Below are positions 8,802 to 17,868 of a stretch of DNA of 60,738 nucleotides, piece by piece; within the stretch, counting starts at the first letter, position 1; each line of letters starts with the position of its first letter. A model generated the notes under the pieces. The model was not told where the DNA came from, ran no database searches, and worked only from the letters and a program-made list of their open reading frames with translations. Source of the stretch: an uncultured Clostridia bacterium. Lineage in GTDB: Bacteria; Bacillota; Clostridia; Oscillospirales; Acutalibacteraceae. The DNA lies in the NCBI GenBank assembly GCA_947168445.1, contig CAMVLW010000008.1, positions 1 through 60,738 of the forward strand, read 5' to 3'. The position numbers and the translations under genes are program-made.

Positions 8802-10964
8802 TTAATAGTGAGTATTTTCGCCCTTTGCAAGATACAACTTCTTATCAACTGTATCAAAATATATTCTTAAAATATCGCCTGCGTTAATTCCCTTAACTAT
8901 AAAGTTCTCTTGATGATCATTGTCGCTACTGCTTACATCACAGTAAGTAGGAATTAAAGTCCACTCATTATCCTCGTCAGGCTTATCATCAATGTAGTAG
9001 TTTTGATTTGGTGTAACGCGCTTATCCGCATCCTTATCTGCACCATACCAAACGCCATTATAGCAAAGCTTAAACTCGTAATCATCGCCCGCTTTACAAT
9101 ATATCTTACAAAGCATATGGGTACTTGTAGAGCCGTTAAAATCATCGCCTGTGGTGCTTCCATACTCTCCGCCATACGCAAAACGTGTATTCTTCCACTT
9201 ATTATTGGTGGAAAAGTTTCCGTGAATATATGTATTTGAAGCACTATAACTCGGCATTTTTGTATTCCAATCCGTTTTTGTCGGATTTGTATGGAACCAT
9301 GTTAGGGTTGCCATATCAAATGTGCCTCCGACTATACTTAACGGTGAGCCACTTGAATCAGTCAAATACAAGTCTTGCGTCTGATACTCTTGGTTTACTC
9401 CAACATTAAAGTCACCATCATTAAAAATGATTCGATCATACTTGGAATTATAAAAGAAACCATATGTTTTTAGACTCTGCGAAAGAGTCTTTGCCTTCAT
9501 TAAGGTAGTCATTTCTAAACCAGGCCAATTAGCATTTTTCACTACTTTCGCATTAATGTCATCAGAATTGATAACACTATTACTATCCCACATGTAATCA
9601 TACAAATTATTAAAATCTGTAGAATTTACTACATAGACAGAATTAACTTTAGCTTCCGGCTCCCATGTTGCAAAGTCTGTAGAATAAACTTTATAAGTTT
9701 CGCTGTGGAATGTATTTGGAAATGTTGTTTCCCATTTGTTCCAGTATTTTATAGTTTTGCCGTTACTTGTATAGGTTTTATCATCATCGCCTTTTCCCCA
9801 GCCATCCTTGTTACAACGAACAAACACAACGTCAGCGTTATTGTAAATAGCAGGAATGTCAGCATAATAATATTCGGAATCTCCGCAACTGGTTAATTGC
9901 CAATGCGTATCAAGGTCATCTTTTAATCCAAACCAAAGTGTTGAACTATACGTCGGGAGCCACTTTGCATTATCATAACCTTCTTGATGCACCGTCATAT
10001 CCTTAACAAAAACTCTTCTCGTCTTTGCCCACGATGAAACGATATTAAGATTAATTGCAGACAAATCTGCCGCGTCGGTACTGTGGTCAGGGTTATATTC
10101 AAGCCAGAGCTTTACGGTAACAGTTTTAACCGTATTCTTGTTCGAAGAATCATATTTGTTAACAGTGAACAGCGTATTTCCGTTTAAGTTGCTTCCTGCT
10201 CCCTGATTGGCAAAAGAAGAGTTAGAAGCCAGTGAGCGCTTATTGCTGTCAAACTGCTCTGTGTAATAGGTAAAATCATTCAATCTTCTACCGTCAGTTT
10301 CAATGGGTGTTTGACCTGAAACGGTATAAAACTTTCCGGTGTCATTCAAAGCGTAAACATTCGTCACACCGTCAACCGTAATAGAGCAGCGAATATATTG
10401 TGCGAGTGTTGAAGAATTCGTTACGGTTGAATAATCTGTCGGCTCATAAGTTGTCGGGTCGGTCGCTGTGACAATCGCTTTATCTTTAAAGGTTACATAA
10501 TCCGTATCATGATTTTGGCCGGATTTCTCAAACCAATATGCCGTGTCAGCGCCCGCAGACTGCACACGGAAGGTTGCACTGAGATAATTGACATTCGCGT
10601 CATCCTTGGTTCCTATGCGATATCCGGTTACTTCGTTTGTGCCGATTTCAACAGGAAAATAAAAATTCTCACCGTCGCCGTAACAAGGGGATAGGTGCAT
10701 ATCGCCCGATTTATTAAAAAAATCAGTCAGATTCACCGTATCCGGTGTATTGCTCATAACAGCGTCAGAATTTAAGATTTTATTTCCGATATGGGCAGGC
10801 GTTTGCTGCGAGTCATCGTTTGTAGAAAACTCAACCTGAGACACGTCTTCAATCCAGCTCGCCGTTGCAGTAACTCCCGTAACGGCAACAAGGAGAAGCG
10901 ACACCGACGCTAAAAGTATGTTCTTTCTTCTCAAAACTTTCTTAAAGTTGAAACCTTTTTTCAC
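8802..10964 (-). CDS. SipW-dependent secreted protein, 720 aa, with aromatic binding-like modules
   Basis: GTG start with an ideal AAGGAGGTGA site. N-terminus: K-K-rich, TM core NILLASVSLLLVAVTGVTATA, then SWIED, a SipW-type signal. Residues about 1-320 form the TasA-like part ending in V-K-L-W-L-E-Y-N-P-D, a degenerate copy of the W-x-E-G-x-D motif shared in the locus, followed by SSWAKTRRVFVKDM (parallel to TTSWDKTETIRFKDV in the 426-aa protein). Residues about 330-720 add two or three W/Y-rich modules (for example VVFVRCNKDGWGKGDDDKTY and CDVSSSDNDHQENFIVKG) reminiscent of starch-binding (CBM25/26-like) folds; this is a resemblance only. Probably a large surface or tip subunit. Confidence 0.85.
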   Translation of the reverse strand: MKKGFNFKKVLRRKNILLASVSLLLVAVTGVTATASWIEDVSQVEFSTNDDSQQTPAHIGNKILNSDAVMSNTPDTVNLTDFFNKSGDMHLSPCYGDGENFYFPVEIGTNEVTGYRIGTKDDANVNYLSATFRVQSAGADTAYWFEKSGQNHDTDYVTFKDKAIVTATDPTTYEPTDYSTVTNSSTLAQYIRCSITVDGVTNVYALNDTGKFYTVSGQTPIETDGRRLNDFTYYTEQFDSNKRSLASNSSFANQGAGSNLNGNTLFTVNKYDSSNKNTVKTVTVKLWLEYNPDHSTDAADLSAINLNIVSSWAKTRRVFVKDMTVHQEGYDNAKWLPTYSSTLWFGLKDDLDTHWQLTSCGDSEYYYADIPAIYNNADVVFVRCNKDGWGKGDDDKTYTSNGKTIKYWNKWETTFPNTFHSETYKVYSTDFATWEPEAKVNSVYVVNSTDFNNLYDYMWDSNSVINSDDINAKVVKNANWPGLEMTTLMKAKTLSQSLKTYGFFYNSKYDRIIFNDGDFNVGVNQEYQTQDLYLTDSSGSPLSIVGGTFDMATLTWFHTNPTKTDWNTKMPSYSASNTYIHGNFSTNNKWKNTRFAYGGEYGSTTGDDFNGSTSTHMLCKIYCKAGDDYEFKLCYNGVWYGADKDADKRVTPNQNYYIDDKPDEDNEWTLIPTYCDVSSSDNDHQENFIVKGINAGDILRIYFDTVDKKLYLAKGENTHY

Positions 10965-10994
10965 AGTGTCACCTCCTTGATATCAAATTCAAAA

Positions 10995-12275
10995 TTAGAA
11001 GTCGTCGCCTTCGAAGCCGCCGCCGCTGTCATGTCCCGCACCGTCGCTGTCACCGATAGCAATCCAATGACCGTAGCAAACGGTTCCTTCTGTATCAATA
11101 AAGTCAGCCTGATACAGTCTGTTTGTTTCTCTGTCAAGTGTTGAAACACTTTGACCGGCATCGCTGTACTTGAATTCATAAACTGTTCCGCTGGTTTTCG
11201 GACGAAGTACAAACGAGATGTTCTTTTTCATATCGCCGGGAATATTACAGGACCATTCGGTGTTATTCGCATCGCTTACACCGCTGTTGTATTTAAACAT
11301 ATTGAAGTCCATACTGGTATTTGTACCCACTTCACTGTAATGCAGTGTAAGGGTATAAGGATTCTCCTCGCGATAAATCAATTCTTTGATTTTAGAATTG
11401 TTAGTAACATCCTTAAAACGAATGGTTTCGGTCTTATCCCAAGACGTTGTAAACGCCAGATTAATTTGAATATCTTTGTTGCTGATTTTGTCGGTACACT
11501 TTGGGTCAGTACCTTCTAGCCAGATAATATAAGAAAACTTTGTCTCAACGCCTCTGGCAAGTGTAGCCACGGGCGTTCCGCCAAAGGTATAGTCGCTGAA
11601 TGCATGTGCAACTTGTCTGCCGCTGCTGATAAACGCACCGGTAGAACGATCAACATCCTCAACCGCCGCCGTACGCAGTGTACTTGCTGTGGGATTAAAT
11701 ACAATCGGCGTATTGGGGACACCGTTCTCTTCCGTTGAACACCAAAGCGCCGAACGCAATGCCGCAGCCTGAGGAACACTCCAATTTGATTCACTTTTAC
11801 CCTTAACCTTGATGCTTGTTTTATCATCAATTGTGTTGATATAAAGCGCCGTATGATTTTGCTGCGCCGTTAAGGTAAAGTCAATTTGAATATAGTTTTG
11901 GTTTTTGTCTCCGGCGTTTGCGCTGCGGAAGGTCATGTTTGCCGTTGTTGAGGAAAAATCAGCGCCATCCGTCGGAAAAAAGAGATTTCTGCCGTCTACT
12001 GATGAAGCGGGCGTTAGAAACTGGTTATTCTTTGTAAACGAAAGCTGACTTGTACCGGTATCATTAACCCGTAATCCTTTACCGCAATCCAGTTGAAAAT
12101 TATTTGCTTCCAGTTCCGAAACCTTTAACGTAAACCACGAAAAAGAAGTTCCAACAAACAGTGAAATAACAAGAACAAGTGAGACTAGGAACATTAATGC
12201 AGGACGTATTGATTTGTTCTTCTGCTTAACAGAAACCAACACGCGGCGAAAATTCGCTCTTCCATTCTTGCCCAT
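10995..12275 (-). CDS. SipW-dependent secreted protein, 426 aa
   Basis: The second of two adjacent ATGs (12275) is preferred because GAGGTG is 5 nt away, against 2 nt for the ATG at 12278. The N-terminus is basic for ~25 residues, then a TM core (LMFLVSLVLVISLFVGTSFS) and W-F-T-L, the SipW-type pattern. The TasA-like part ends with Y-I-I-W-L-E-G-T-D-P-K-C and then SWDKTETIRFKDV. The C-terminal ~120 residues form an extra beta module ending in CYGHWIAIGD and a Gly/Asp-rich tail (HDSGGGFEGDDF). Lies 37 nt after the 402-aa gene and 30 nt before the 720-aa gene. Structural role in a surface fibre is inference. Confidence 0.85.
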   Translation of the reverse strand: MGKNGRANFRRVLVSVKQKNKSIRPALMFLVSLVLVISLFVGTSFSWFTLKVSELEANNFQLDCGKGLRVNDTGTSQLSFTKNNQFLTPASSVDGRNLFFPTDGADFSSTTANMTFRSANAGDKNQNYIQIDFTLTAQQNHTALYINTIDDKTSIKVKGKSESNWSVPQAAALRSALWCSTEENGVPNTPIVFNPTASTLRTAAVEDVDRSTGAFISSGRQVAHAFSDYTFGGTPVATLARGVETKFSYIIWLEGTDPKCTDKISNKDIQINLAFTTSWDKTETIRFKDVTNNSKIKELIYREENPYTLTLHYSEVGTNTSMDFNMFKYNSGVSDANNTEWSCNIPGDMKKNISFVLRPKTSGTVYEFKYSDAGQSVSTLDRETNRLYQADFIDTEGTVCYGHWIAIGDSDGAGHDSGGGFEGDDF

Positions 12276-12312
12276 CATCTCACCTCATTTCTAAATAATG
12301 ATAAATATGAAA

Positions 12313-13521
12313 TTATCCAAAGCTGAGCCTAATACTGAACTTGCCGCCGTCCATCGCTCGACGAGCCTCGCTGTCAGTTCCCTCAATCCAGACTCTCAAC
12401 GTATACTTTGTAACATAATAGTTTTCTCTAACACCTGTGGTGTCTATATTTAAGCTAACCGTGTCCCAATTTTCACTTGAAGGGTAGTGAGATATATTGG
12501 TTGGTTCGCCAAGTGATTTCACAGAAACATTGTTTACTGTTTCGGTTCCTGATGAAATTACCGCAGAATTGTCATCTTCTACCTTTGTAACTCCTCCTGA
12601 TGTGGGAGTATAATAAGACGCCTTATAAGAATCTCCGGACGAAACTTCGGTAGACAGCGTCCAATCAGTTATGTTGCCTGTTTCCTGATTAACATTCAGT
12701 TTTACATCAGGTCTGGGAACCCATAAAAGCTGTTTTTCTTTTGCGCTGCGAACGGTAGTCGGAGCTTGATCCCCTTCTGTGATAAGCTGGTTAGTATTTG
12801 TCCAGTTTTGTATAACTTCCGTACAATATTCACCGATTAACGCTACACGAATTGCTCCGACTAAGCCATCGACATTAAAGTTGCCGTATTCACTCTTTTT
12901 CCCGTCTAGAACAGTTGAAAGGTTGTGACCACGCAACTCGGTTTCTGAAACTAACAAAGAATTAGCCTGTAAAGATATATCCTTGCTTTTTGAGCGAATA
13001 TAAAATTCAAGCTCATAAAGCTTGCAATCCTTGTATTCATCCGGATAATTTTCGGCATCAACCGTAGGGTTTTGTCTGGCATACTGCGCTATATCCAGAT
13101 TCGACCTCGCAGGACTGGATGCAAGATTCTCATTAACTTCTTTACCGTCATTTTTACGAACACTCTCAAAATCGTTTGTAACGTTAAACTCGGGTACAAT
13201 CAAATCCATTCCGTTGCCGGTACAATCCTTGGAAAACTTAGCCAGAGAACTGAAATCTGTTGGGATATCAAAAACCACCTTATCTCCAAACGTACCGGGG
13301 CCGTCAGTTTTAACTGTTCCGTCTGAATTATAAGTTTTAATACAACGCGCAATCTGTGATTCTGTTGAAGCTGCTTTAACGGAAATGCTATCTGCCGTTA
13401 CAGTCTTATACTGTGTAAACCACGCACTGACAGCCACGATAATCACGACAAGCATCACAAGCATCATTATGAAGTTTTTAGTCAAAAACAGATGCCTTTT
13501 TCGGCTTGTCTTTTTCTTCAT
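12313..13521 (-). CDS. SipW-dependent TasA-like protein, 402 aa
   Basis: Basic N-terminus (MKKKTSRKRHLFLTKN), TM core FIMMLVMLVVIIVAVSA and W-F-T-Q-Y-K-T-V-T-A-D-S-I-S-V-K-A, closely parallel to W-F-T-V-S-K-T-V-D-A-D-A-M-Q-V-K-A of the 268-aa protein. It ends in R-V-W-I-E-G-T-D-S-E-A-R-R (residues 376-388) with Ala where most sisters have Cys, then a final beta strand S-I-R-L-S-F-G. Its ATG is 3 nt after the stop codon of the DUF2357 coiled-coil gene, with AGAGG in the overlap, so the secreted protein and the cytosolic machine are translationally coupled. Confidence 0.88.
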   Translation of the reverse strand: MKKKTSRKRHLFLTKNFIMMLVMLVVIIVAVSAWFTQYKTVTADSISVKAASTESQIARCIKTYNSDGTVKTDGPGTFGDKVVFDIPTDFSSLAKFSKDCTGNGMDLIVPEFNVTNDFESVRKNDGKEVNENLASSPARSNLDIAQYARQNPTVDAENYPDEYKDCKLYELEFYIRSKSKDISLQANSLLVSETELRGHNLSTVLDGKKSEYGNFNVDGLVGAIRVALIGEYCTEVIQNWTNTNQLITEGDQAPTTVRSAKEKQLLWVPRPDVKLNVNQETGNITDWTLSTEVSSGDSYKASYYTPTSGGVTKVEDDNSAVISSGTETVNNVSVKSLGEPTNISHYPSSENWDTVSLNIDTTGVRENYYVTKYTLRVWIEGTDSEARRAMDGGKFSIRLSFG

Positions 13522-13524
13522 GGC

Positions 13525-16077
13525 TTAACCTCTGTAGAAATAAATACCGATAATGGATTTACCGCTTTTCTGGGATTTGTTGTGGAAGGTTTGGGTGACG
13601 GCGATTTTGGCTTCGGATTTCAGAAAGGCGGCGATGTTGCTGACGTCGTTTTTCTCGGCGGATTTGTAGGTCAGGTAGGCGCAGCTTTTATCGGCGTTTG
13701 CCAGCTGCTCCTTTAACAAATCCTTGCAGACGCTGAAGCTGCTTTCGCCGCGGAAGTTTTTGAGAACCTCCATTTGGTTGTGTCTGCCGGAATAAGCCGT
13801 TATCTTTTTGTTGTCCTTCACAAGGAATATACAAGCGATTTTGCTTCTGCTCGGAAGCGAGGTGAGCGGAGTACCGGCGCTTGCCATCGAAACAGCCTTC
13901 AAGCCCTGTGCGCCGAGAGCGCCGAACGGGAAGTCAAATTTAAACAAGCCGTCGTTGCCGCGGTCGATTTTGAGCTCTTTTTTGTACATCGCGGCGGTTT
14001 CGTTTGCCTTTTTCGCCGCTTTTTTCGCTTCGTCCTGCGCCTTGCCGACTTCGGTCTTGATGGTGTCCTTTGCCTTCTTGTCGGCTTCCTTTTGGGCAGC
14101 CTTTACGCGGCTGTCGGCGTCCTTTTGGATTTTGGCTTTTTCGGACTCCTTTTGCTTATCCAGCCGCTCCATCGCCGTCTGATGGTTCTTTTTCAGCTGT
14201 TCGATTTCCTTCTTGTGTTTATTTTCAAGATATGCTCTCTCGCCGTCAAACAGCTTGTTGAGCTCCTCTTCCTTCGCCTTTGCCGCGGCGTTCGCGGCTT
14301 CAACATCCGCCGCTCTGCCCTGCTTTTCGTTCGCCAAATCGGCGGTCAGCTGAGCAACATTGCTGTCAAGCTGTGCGATTCTTTCGGTCTGGCTTGCTAT
14401 CGTCGCGTCGCGCTGCGAGAGAGTGCCGGTCAAGTCGGCAATCTGCGATTTTGCGTTTGCAATTTCGCTCTCCAAGCCGGCAATCGCGGCAAGCTGCGTT
14501 GCGATGGTCGCCTCATGCGCCTGAATGGTCGCTTTCTGCTGCGCGTTCTCCGCTTCGAGATTGGCAACCTTTTCCTCGAGCATTGCCTTGGTCTTTTCCA
14601 AGGTTGAAACATAGGCTTCGAGTTCGTTAATGCGGTCGCGCTGTGCAACGATAATTCTTTCCTGCTCGGCGATTTTTGCCTTTTGTTCCTCGATAATCTT
14701 CTCGAGTTCGGCAATTTTCGCTTCCAGCTGCGCAACCTGTGCGGTGAGCGCCGCGACCTCTGCGGTCAGGGCGGCTACCCGTGCTTCCAGTTCGGCGACG
14801 CGCGCTTCCAACTCGGCGACTCTCGCTTCGAGTTCGGCGATGCGTTCCTTCGCCTTAATCAGTTCAGCCTTAACCTGCTGCAACTCTCTTTCGAGTTCCT
14901 TGATTCTGTCCTCAAGGGCTTTGATGGTGCTCTTTAAGGATTCAATCGTTTTGTCGCGCTTTTCGATTTCACGCTTTAAGGCGGCGATTTCGGATTTTTG
15001 GTCGCGGATAATCTTCTCGCGTTCGCGGATTTCCTGCAAGCGGATTTTCATTTCCTCGGCGCGAACCTTTTCAATCGCCTCTTCAAGCTCGGAATCGCCC
15101 GCTTTGCCGCGCCCTGTTTTGTTCTCCTGATAGCGCTCCTCCAGCATTTTCTTCAATGCCGGGTTGGTCGCAATCGAAATCATGAAATGCTGGAAGCCCT
15201 GCGAAATATAAACAGCCTCCTGCACGTCCTTATCCATTTTACCGGAGAAATCTCTGCCGATGATTTCATAGCCGGGTTTATTGTAGGCACCCAGATAGGT
15301 GAACAAATCCAAGCTCGCCTTGTAGTTCGGGTTTTTCACCATCAGATTGGTTCTGTTAATCGGGGGCTTGACTCTGATACATTTTTTCAGAGCAAGCATC
15401 ATATCGGTGTTTAAGAAGGAATTGAGCTTTTCGCGGATACGGCGAACGCGGTCGAAGTCGGACAGCTTTTCGTAGTCCTTAACGTCCAGCTGCGCAGCCT
15501 GCGCGTCCTTTACCTCGTTGGAATACTCCATTTTGAAGGTGACGTGCTGGTTGTTGAGCACCAAATCGCGCTCCATTTCGACCTTGTTATAGGTATCGGT
15601 CGGCGCGTCAACCATCTTGCGGTATTTGTCCGCAACAAAAGCCAGCGCGGTTTCAATCAGCGTAATGAGAAAGCGGTTTTCGTAGGTTTCAAAGCTGTCT
15701 TCACGCTCGATTGTCAGCACCTTGTTCGGCGTAACCTTGCCTCTTTCGTCGATGTTGTCGATGAAATTGGTGTGCTGAATCAGGTGCTTAACAGAATCCT
15801 TGTTGATGATTTTCGCCTTGTCAATGCGGTAAACCTCATTGTTCTCAATAATGAAACGGCGCTGTTCGTCAATTGCTTTTTCGATATAGGGAATGGTGTC
15901 CTCAATCGCGGTAACCCACTCCATATCGATAACCTTTTCGTGGAGCTTACCGGAAAGAACGTCCTCTCCCTTATCGTTGTCAACCATGTTGGTTGTGAGG
16001 TAGTTCGCGGTAAAATCGGTGGCGAGGTGCTTTTGCATATACTTATAGGAACGGTAATACTGGTCAAAATTTTCCAA
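13525..16077 (-). CDS. DUF2357 (McrC N-domain-like) protein with long coiled coil, 850 aa
   Basis: Residues 1-310 carry DUF2357 features (D-S-F-E-T-Y-E-N-R-F near 127-136; INRTNLMVKNPNYKASLDLF near 241-260), the family normally found in McrC-like partners of McrB. Residues about 330-705 are a nearly continuous coiled coil including exact AELEARV heptads. Residues 706-850 are a globular domain I do not recognise; no PD-(D/E)XK nuclease motif is visible. I chose the TTG at 16077 (AGAGGTG 8 nt upstream; protein begins MENFDQYYRSYKYMQKHL). An in-frame ATG at 16149 has no ribosome site and lies inside a hairpin (16127-16151). Partner of the AAA+ protein encoded upstream; likely a cytosolic rod on that NTPase. 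Start uncertain, family assignment fairly firm. Confidence 0.8.
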   Translation of the reverse strand: MENFDQYYRSYKYMQKHLATDFTANYLTTNMVDNDKGEDVLSGKLHEKVIDMEWVTAIEDTIPYIEKAIDEQRRFIIENNEVYRIDKAKIINKDSVKHLIQHTNFIDNIDERGKVTPNKVLTIEREDSFETYENRFLITLIETALAFVADKYRKMVDAPTDTYNKVEMERDLVLNNQHVTFKMEYSNEVKDAQAAQLDVKDYEKLSDFDRVRRIREKLNSFLNTDMMLALKKCIRVKPPINRTNLMVKNPNYKASLDLFTYLGAYNKPGYEIIGRDFSGKMDKDVQEAVYISQGFQHFMISIATNPALKKMLEERYQENKTGRGKAGDSELEEAIEKVRAEEMKIRLQEIREREKIIRDQKSEIAALKREIEKRDKTIESLKSTIKALEDRIKELERELQQVKAELIKAKERIAELEARVAELEARVAELEARVAALTAEVAALTAQVAQLEAKIAELEKIIEEQKAKIAEQERIIVAQRDRINELEAYVSTLEKTKAMLEEKVANLEAENAQQKATIQAHEATIATQLAAIAGLESEIANAKSQIADLTGTLSQRDATIASQTERIAQLDSNVAQLTADLANEKQGRAADVEAANAAAKAKEEELNKLFDGERAYLENKHKKEIEQLKKNHQTAMERLDKQKESEKAKIQKDADSRVKAAQKEADKKAKDTIKTEVGKAQDEAKKAAKKANETAAMYKKELKIDRGNDGLFKFDFPFGALGAQGLKAVSMASAGTPLTSLPSRSKIACIFLVKDNKKITAYSGRHNQMEVLKNFRGESSFSVCKDLLKEQLANADKSCAYLTYKSAEKNDVSNIAAFLKSEAKIAVTQTFHNKSQKSGKSIIGIYFYRG
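14776..14842 (-). repeat. Short 21-bp tandem repeat coding AELEARV heptads
   Basis: About three diverged 21-bp units within the coiled-coil gene encode successive AELEARV heptads. The DNA repeats mirror the protein heptads and suggest recent lengthening or shortening of the rod by slippage. Confidence 0.6.
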
Positions 16078-16171
16078 AACAATAACACCTCTGTTTCTCT
16101 GTCTTAAACACTGTAAACACCTTGTGGGATGCCCAAAACCGACGGACATCCCGCAAGTACATCAAATCAAA

Positions 16172-17707
16172 TTATACAAGCTTCTTGAGCATGAGCAGGT
16201 AACTCTTGCACTCGCCCATGTTCTCCTCGCCGAATAACTCGTCCATGTATGCAATCAATCCATCAATTTCGTCACGGATATAGGACAGGTTGAGCGCTTC
16301 AAATTTACGCAGAACCTTACGCGCAAGGATGTAGTCCAAGCCGTCAATTTCCGTTCCGCCGGTGCCGACGTAAGCGGGAACATAGTCCTTAATCTGCTTC
16401 ATGATACGGTTACCGAAAGCAACGCGGAAGTGGCTGATGATGTAGTCGTCAACCAGCGCAAGCTTGGTCAGGATTTCCTCTGAAACAGGATTCTCAGCCT
16501 TTGCCTTGTTGAGAATATCCTCAAAGTGATGGTAATTGATAACAACAGGCGGTGTGTCGGGCGCTTCGAAGGCAACGCCCTTGTTGTCGATGTTGATGGG
16601 CATTGCACGGTCGTATACCTTATCGGTAACGGCGAAGGTCGAGTCGTCGTTGTTGATGGTACCGCAGTACCACATGTTCGGAGGCAAGGTGAACTTGCCG
16701 TTTTCAAGCAGCTTGGGGTCGTTCTTCCACTGGGAAGGAACAAGGTCAACAACCCACTCGTCGCGTCTCGGCATTTCGAGAATGGAGAGCATTTCAGCGA
16801 AGTAATACTCAACACGCGCGATGTTCATTTCGTCGAGGATAACAAGATATACATTCTCGTTAAATCTTGCTTCGTACATGGCGCGGAGCAGCTCGGTTTC
16901 GTTGTACTTCTTGGTGAATTCGTTGAAGTAGCCGAACAGCTCGGAGCGGTCGCGCCACGACGGCTGAACAGGCGTGATAACCGAGGGATTGCTAACATAT
17001 TTACCAAACGCGTAAGCCAGTGATGTTTTACCGGTACCGGAAATACCCTGTAAAACAATCAGTCTGGTGGAAGCAAAGGCTGCCACAAAGCGTCTAATCA
17101 TAGCAATATCGTAGTACAAGCCAAGTCTGGAGCAAGCGAACAAACGGAAGCGGTCGCAGAACTCAGGCAGCGTAATGTCGTTGTCATACTCAGGCGGCTG
17201 ATAATCTGCCCAAAGCTCGTCGAGCTGGGTAAGCTTGAGGAAGCGGACGCCGCCGGTATCCTCGTCGCCCTCGGCTGCTTCGCCCTTGTTGAGCGCTTCG
17301 ATTTCCTCGCCCGTGAGCTCGGCAATTTCGTTGGGATTGAGACCAATCTGAGAAACCTTCATCGACAGAATCTTGTCTTTTTCAAGGTTAAGGCGCATAA
17401 CCTCGCGGTTGAGAGCCTGCACTTCCTGAACAAGAGAGTTTGCATCCTTGCGGGCGCGTCTGTTTCTGATGAATTTCTTTAAGGAAACAATTATAAGGAA
17501 TACAAGGAAACCCAGAACCGCCACCAAAAGCACAATCGCGATAATCGCGACTACCCAAGCCAAGCCGCCCAGGGTGTTGGTGTAGCGGGTGATGATGCTG
17601 ATATATTCGGGGATATTAAACGCCCCGAGCATGGTGACAAAGCCGTTCCAGATGGAACCGAAGAATTGTCCTAAAAATTGAAAGAGAAATTGAAATACTG
17701 TATCCAT
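16172..17707 (-). CDS. Membrane-anchored McrB-family AAA+ NTPase, 511 aa
   Basis: Residues 1-45 are amphipathic, 47-76 a strong TM helix, 77-115 a basic/coiled linker, then a cytosolic AAA+ module. Visible motifs: Walker A GISGTGKTS (221-229); the McrB-type W-R-D-R-S-E-L-F-G-Y-F-N (251-262); Walker B VILDEMNIARVEYYFAEMLS (289-308), the strongest McrB signature; sensor 1 N-N-D-D-S-T (352-357); an arginine in V-Y-D-R-A-M (367). There is no DNA-recognition domain at the N-terminus, unlike restriction McrB. Ideal AAGGAG site. It is followed after 94 nt by the DUF2357 gene, the classical McrB-McrC order, and both sit between secreted SipW-type genes. Use of GTP or ATP cannot be told from sequence. 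Role in secretion or fibre assembly is inference. Confidence 0.88.
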   Translation of the reverse strand: MDTVFQFLFQFLGQFFGSIWNGFVTMLGAFNIPEYISIITRYTNTLGGLAWVVAIIAIVLLVAVLGFLVFLIIVSLKKFIRNRRARKDANSLVQEVQALNREVMRLNLEKDKILSMKVSQIGLNPNEIAELTGEEIEALNKGEAAEGDEDTGGVRFLKLTQLDELWADYQPPEYDNDITLPEFCDRFRLFACSRLGLYYDIAMIRRFVAAFASTRLIVLQGISGTGKTSLAYAFGKYVSNPSVITPVQPSWRDRSELFGYFNEFTKKYNETELLRAMYEARFNENVYLVILDEMNIARVEYYFAEMLSILEMPRRDEWVVDLVPSQWKNDPKLLENGKFTLPPNMWYCGTINNDDSTFAVTDKVYDRAMPINIDNKGVAFEAPDTPPVVINYHHFEDILNKAKAENPVSEEILTKLALVDDYIISHFRVAFGNRIMKQIKDYVPAYVGTGGTEIDGLDYILARKVLRKFEALNLSYIRDEIDGLIAYMDELFGEENMGECKSYLLMLKKLV

Positions 17708-17819
17708 AATTTTCTCCTTGAAAAAATTCCACTAATAAGACTTAAAGCCCTTCTGACCTCATTTTTACAGTCGGTAAAAGCGAAAACCGCTTTTTAATCG
17801 GATAAAAATGTAATTTCAG

Positions 17820-17850
17820 AATATGCGGCACTGCTGACATACCACATATT
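17820..17850 (-). other. Hairpin between the first SipW gene and the AAA+ gene
   Basis: On the - strand AATATGTGG and CCGCATATT pair around a 13-nt loop. There is no T-run, so it is not an ordinary terminator. The 161-nt gap (17708-17868) is among the widest in the operon; no clear promoter was seen in it. Confidence 0.4.
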
Positions 17851-17868
17851 CTTGATTACATCATAAAA

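Noticed and set aside
14776-14842. CRISPR-like short repeats
   Set aside because: They are in-frame coding repeats for coiled-coil heptads without spacers.
16078-16149. Longer N-terminus of the DUF2357 protein from an ATG at 16149
   Set aside because: No ribosome site and the ATG lies in a hairpin; the TTG at 16077 has AGAGGTG at good distance and gives a more natural start.
13525-17707. Classical McrBC restriction system
   Set aside because: No DNA-binding domain on the McrB-like protein and no visible nuclease motif on the partner; the context is secreted proteins and no other defence gene is near.
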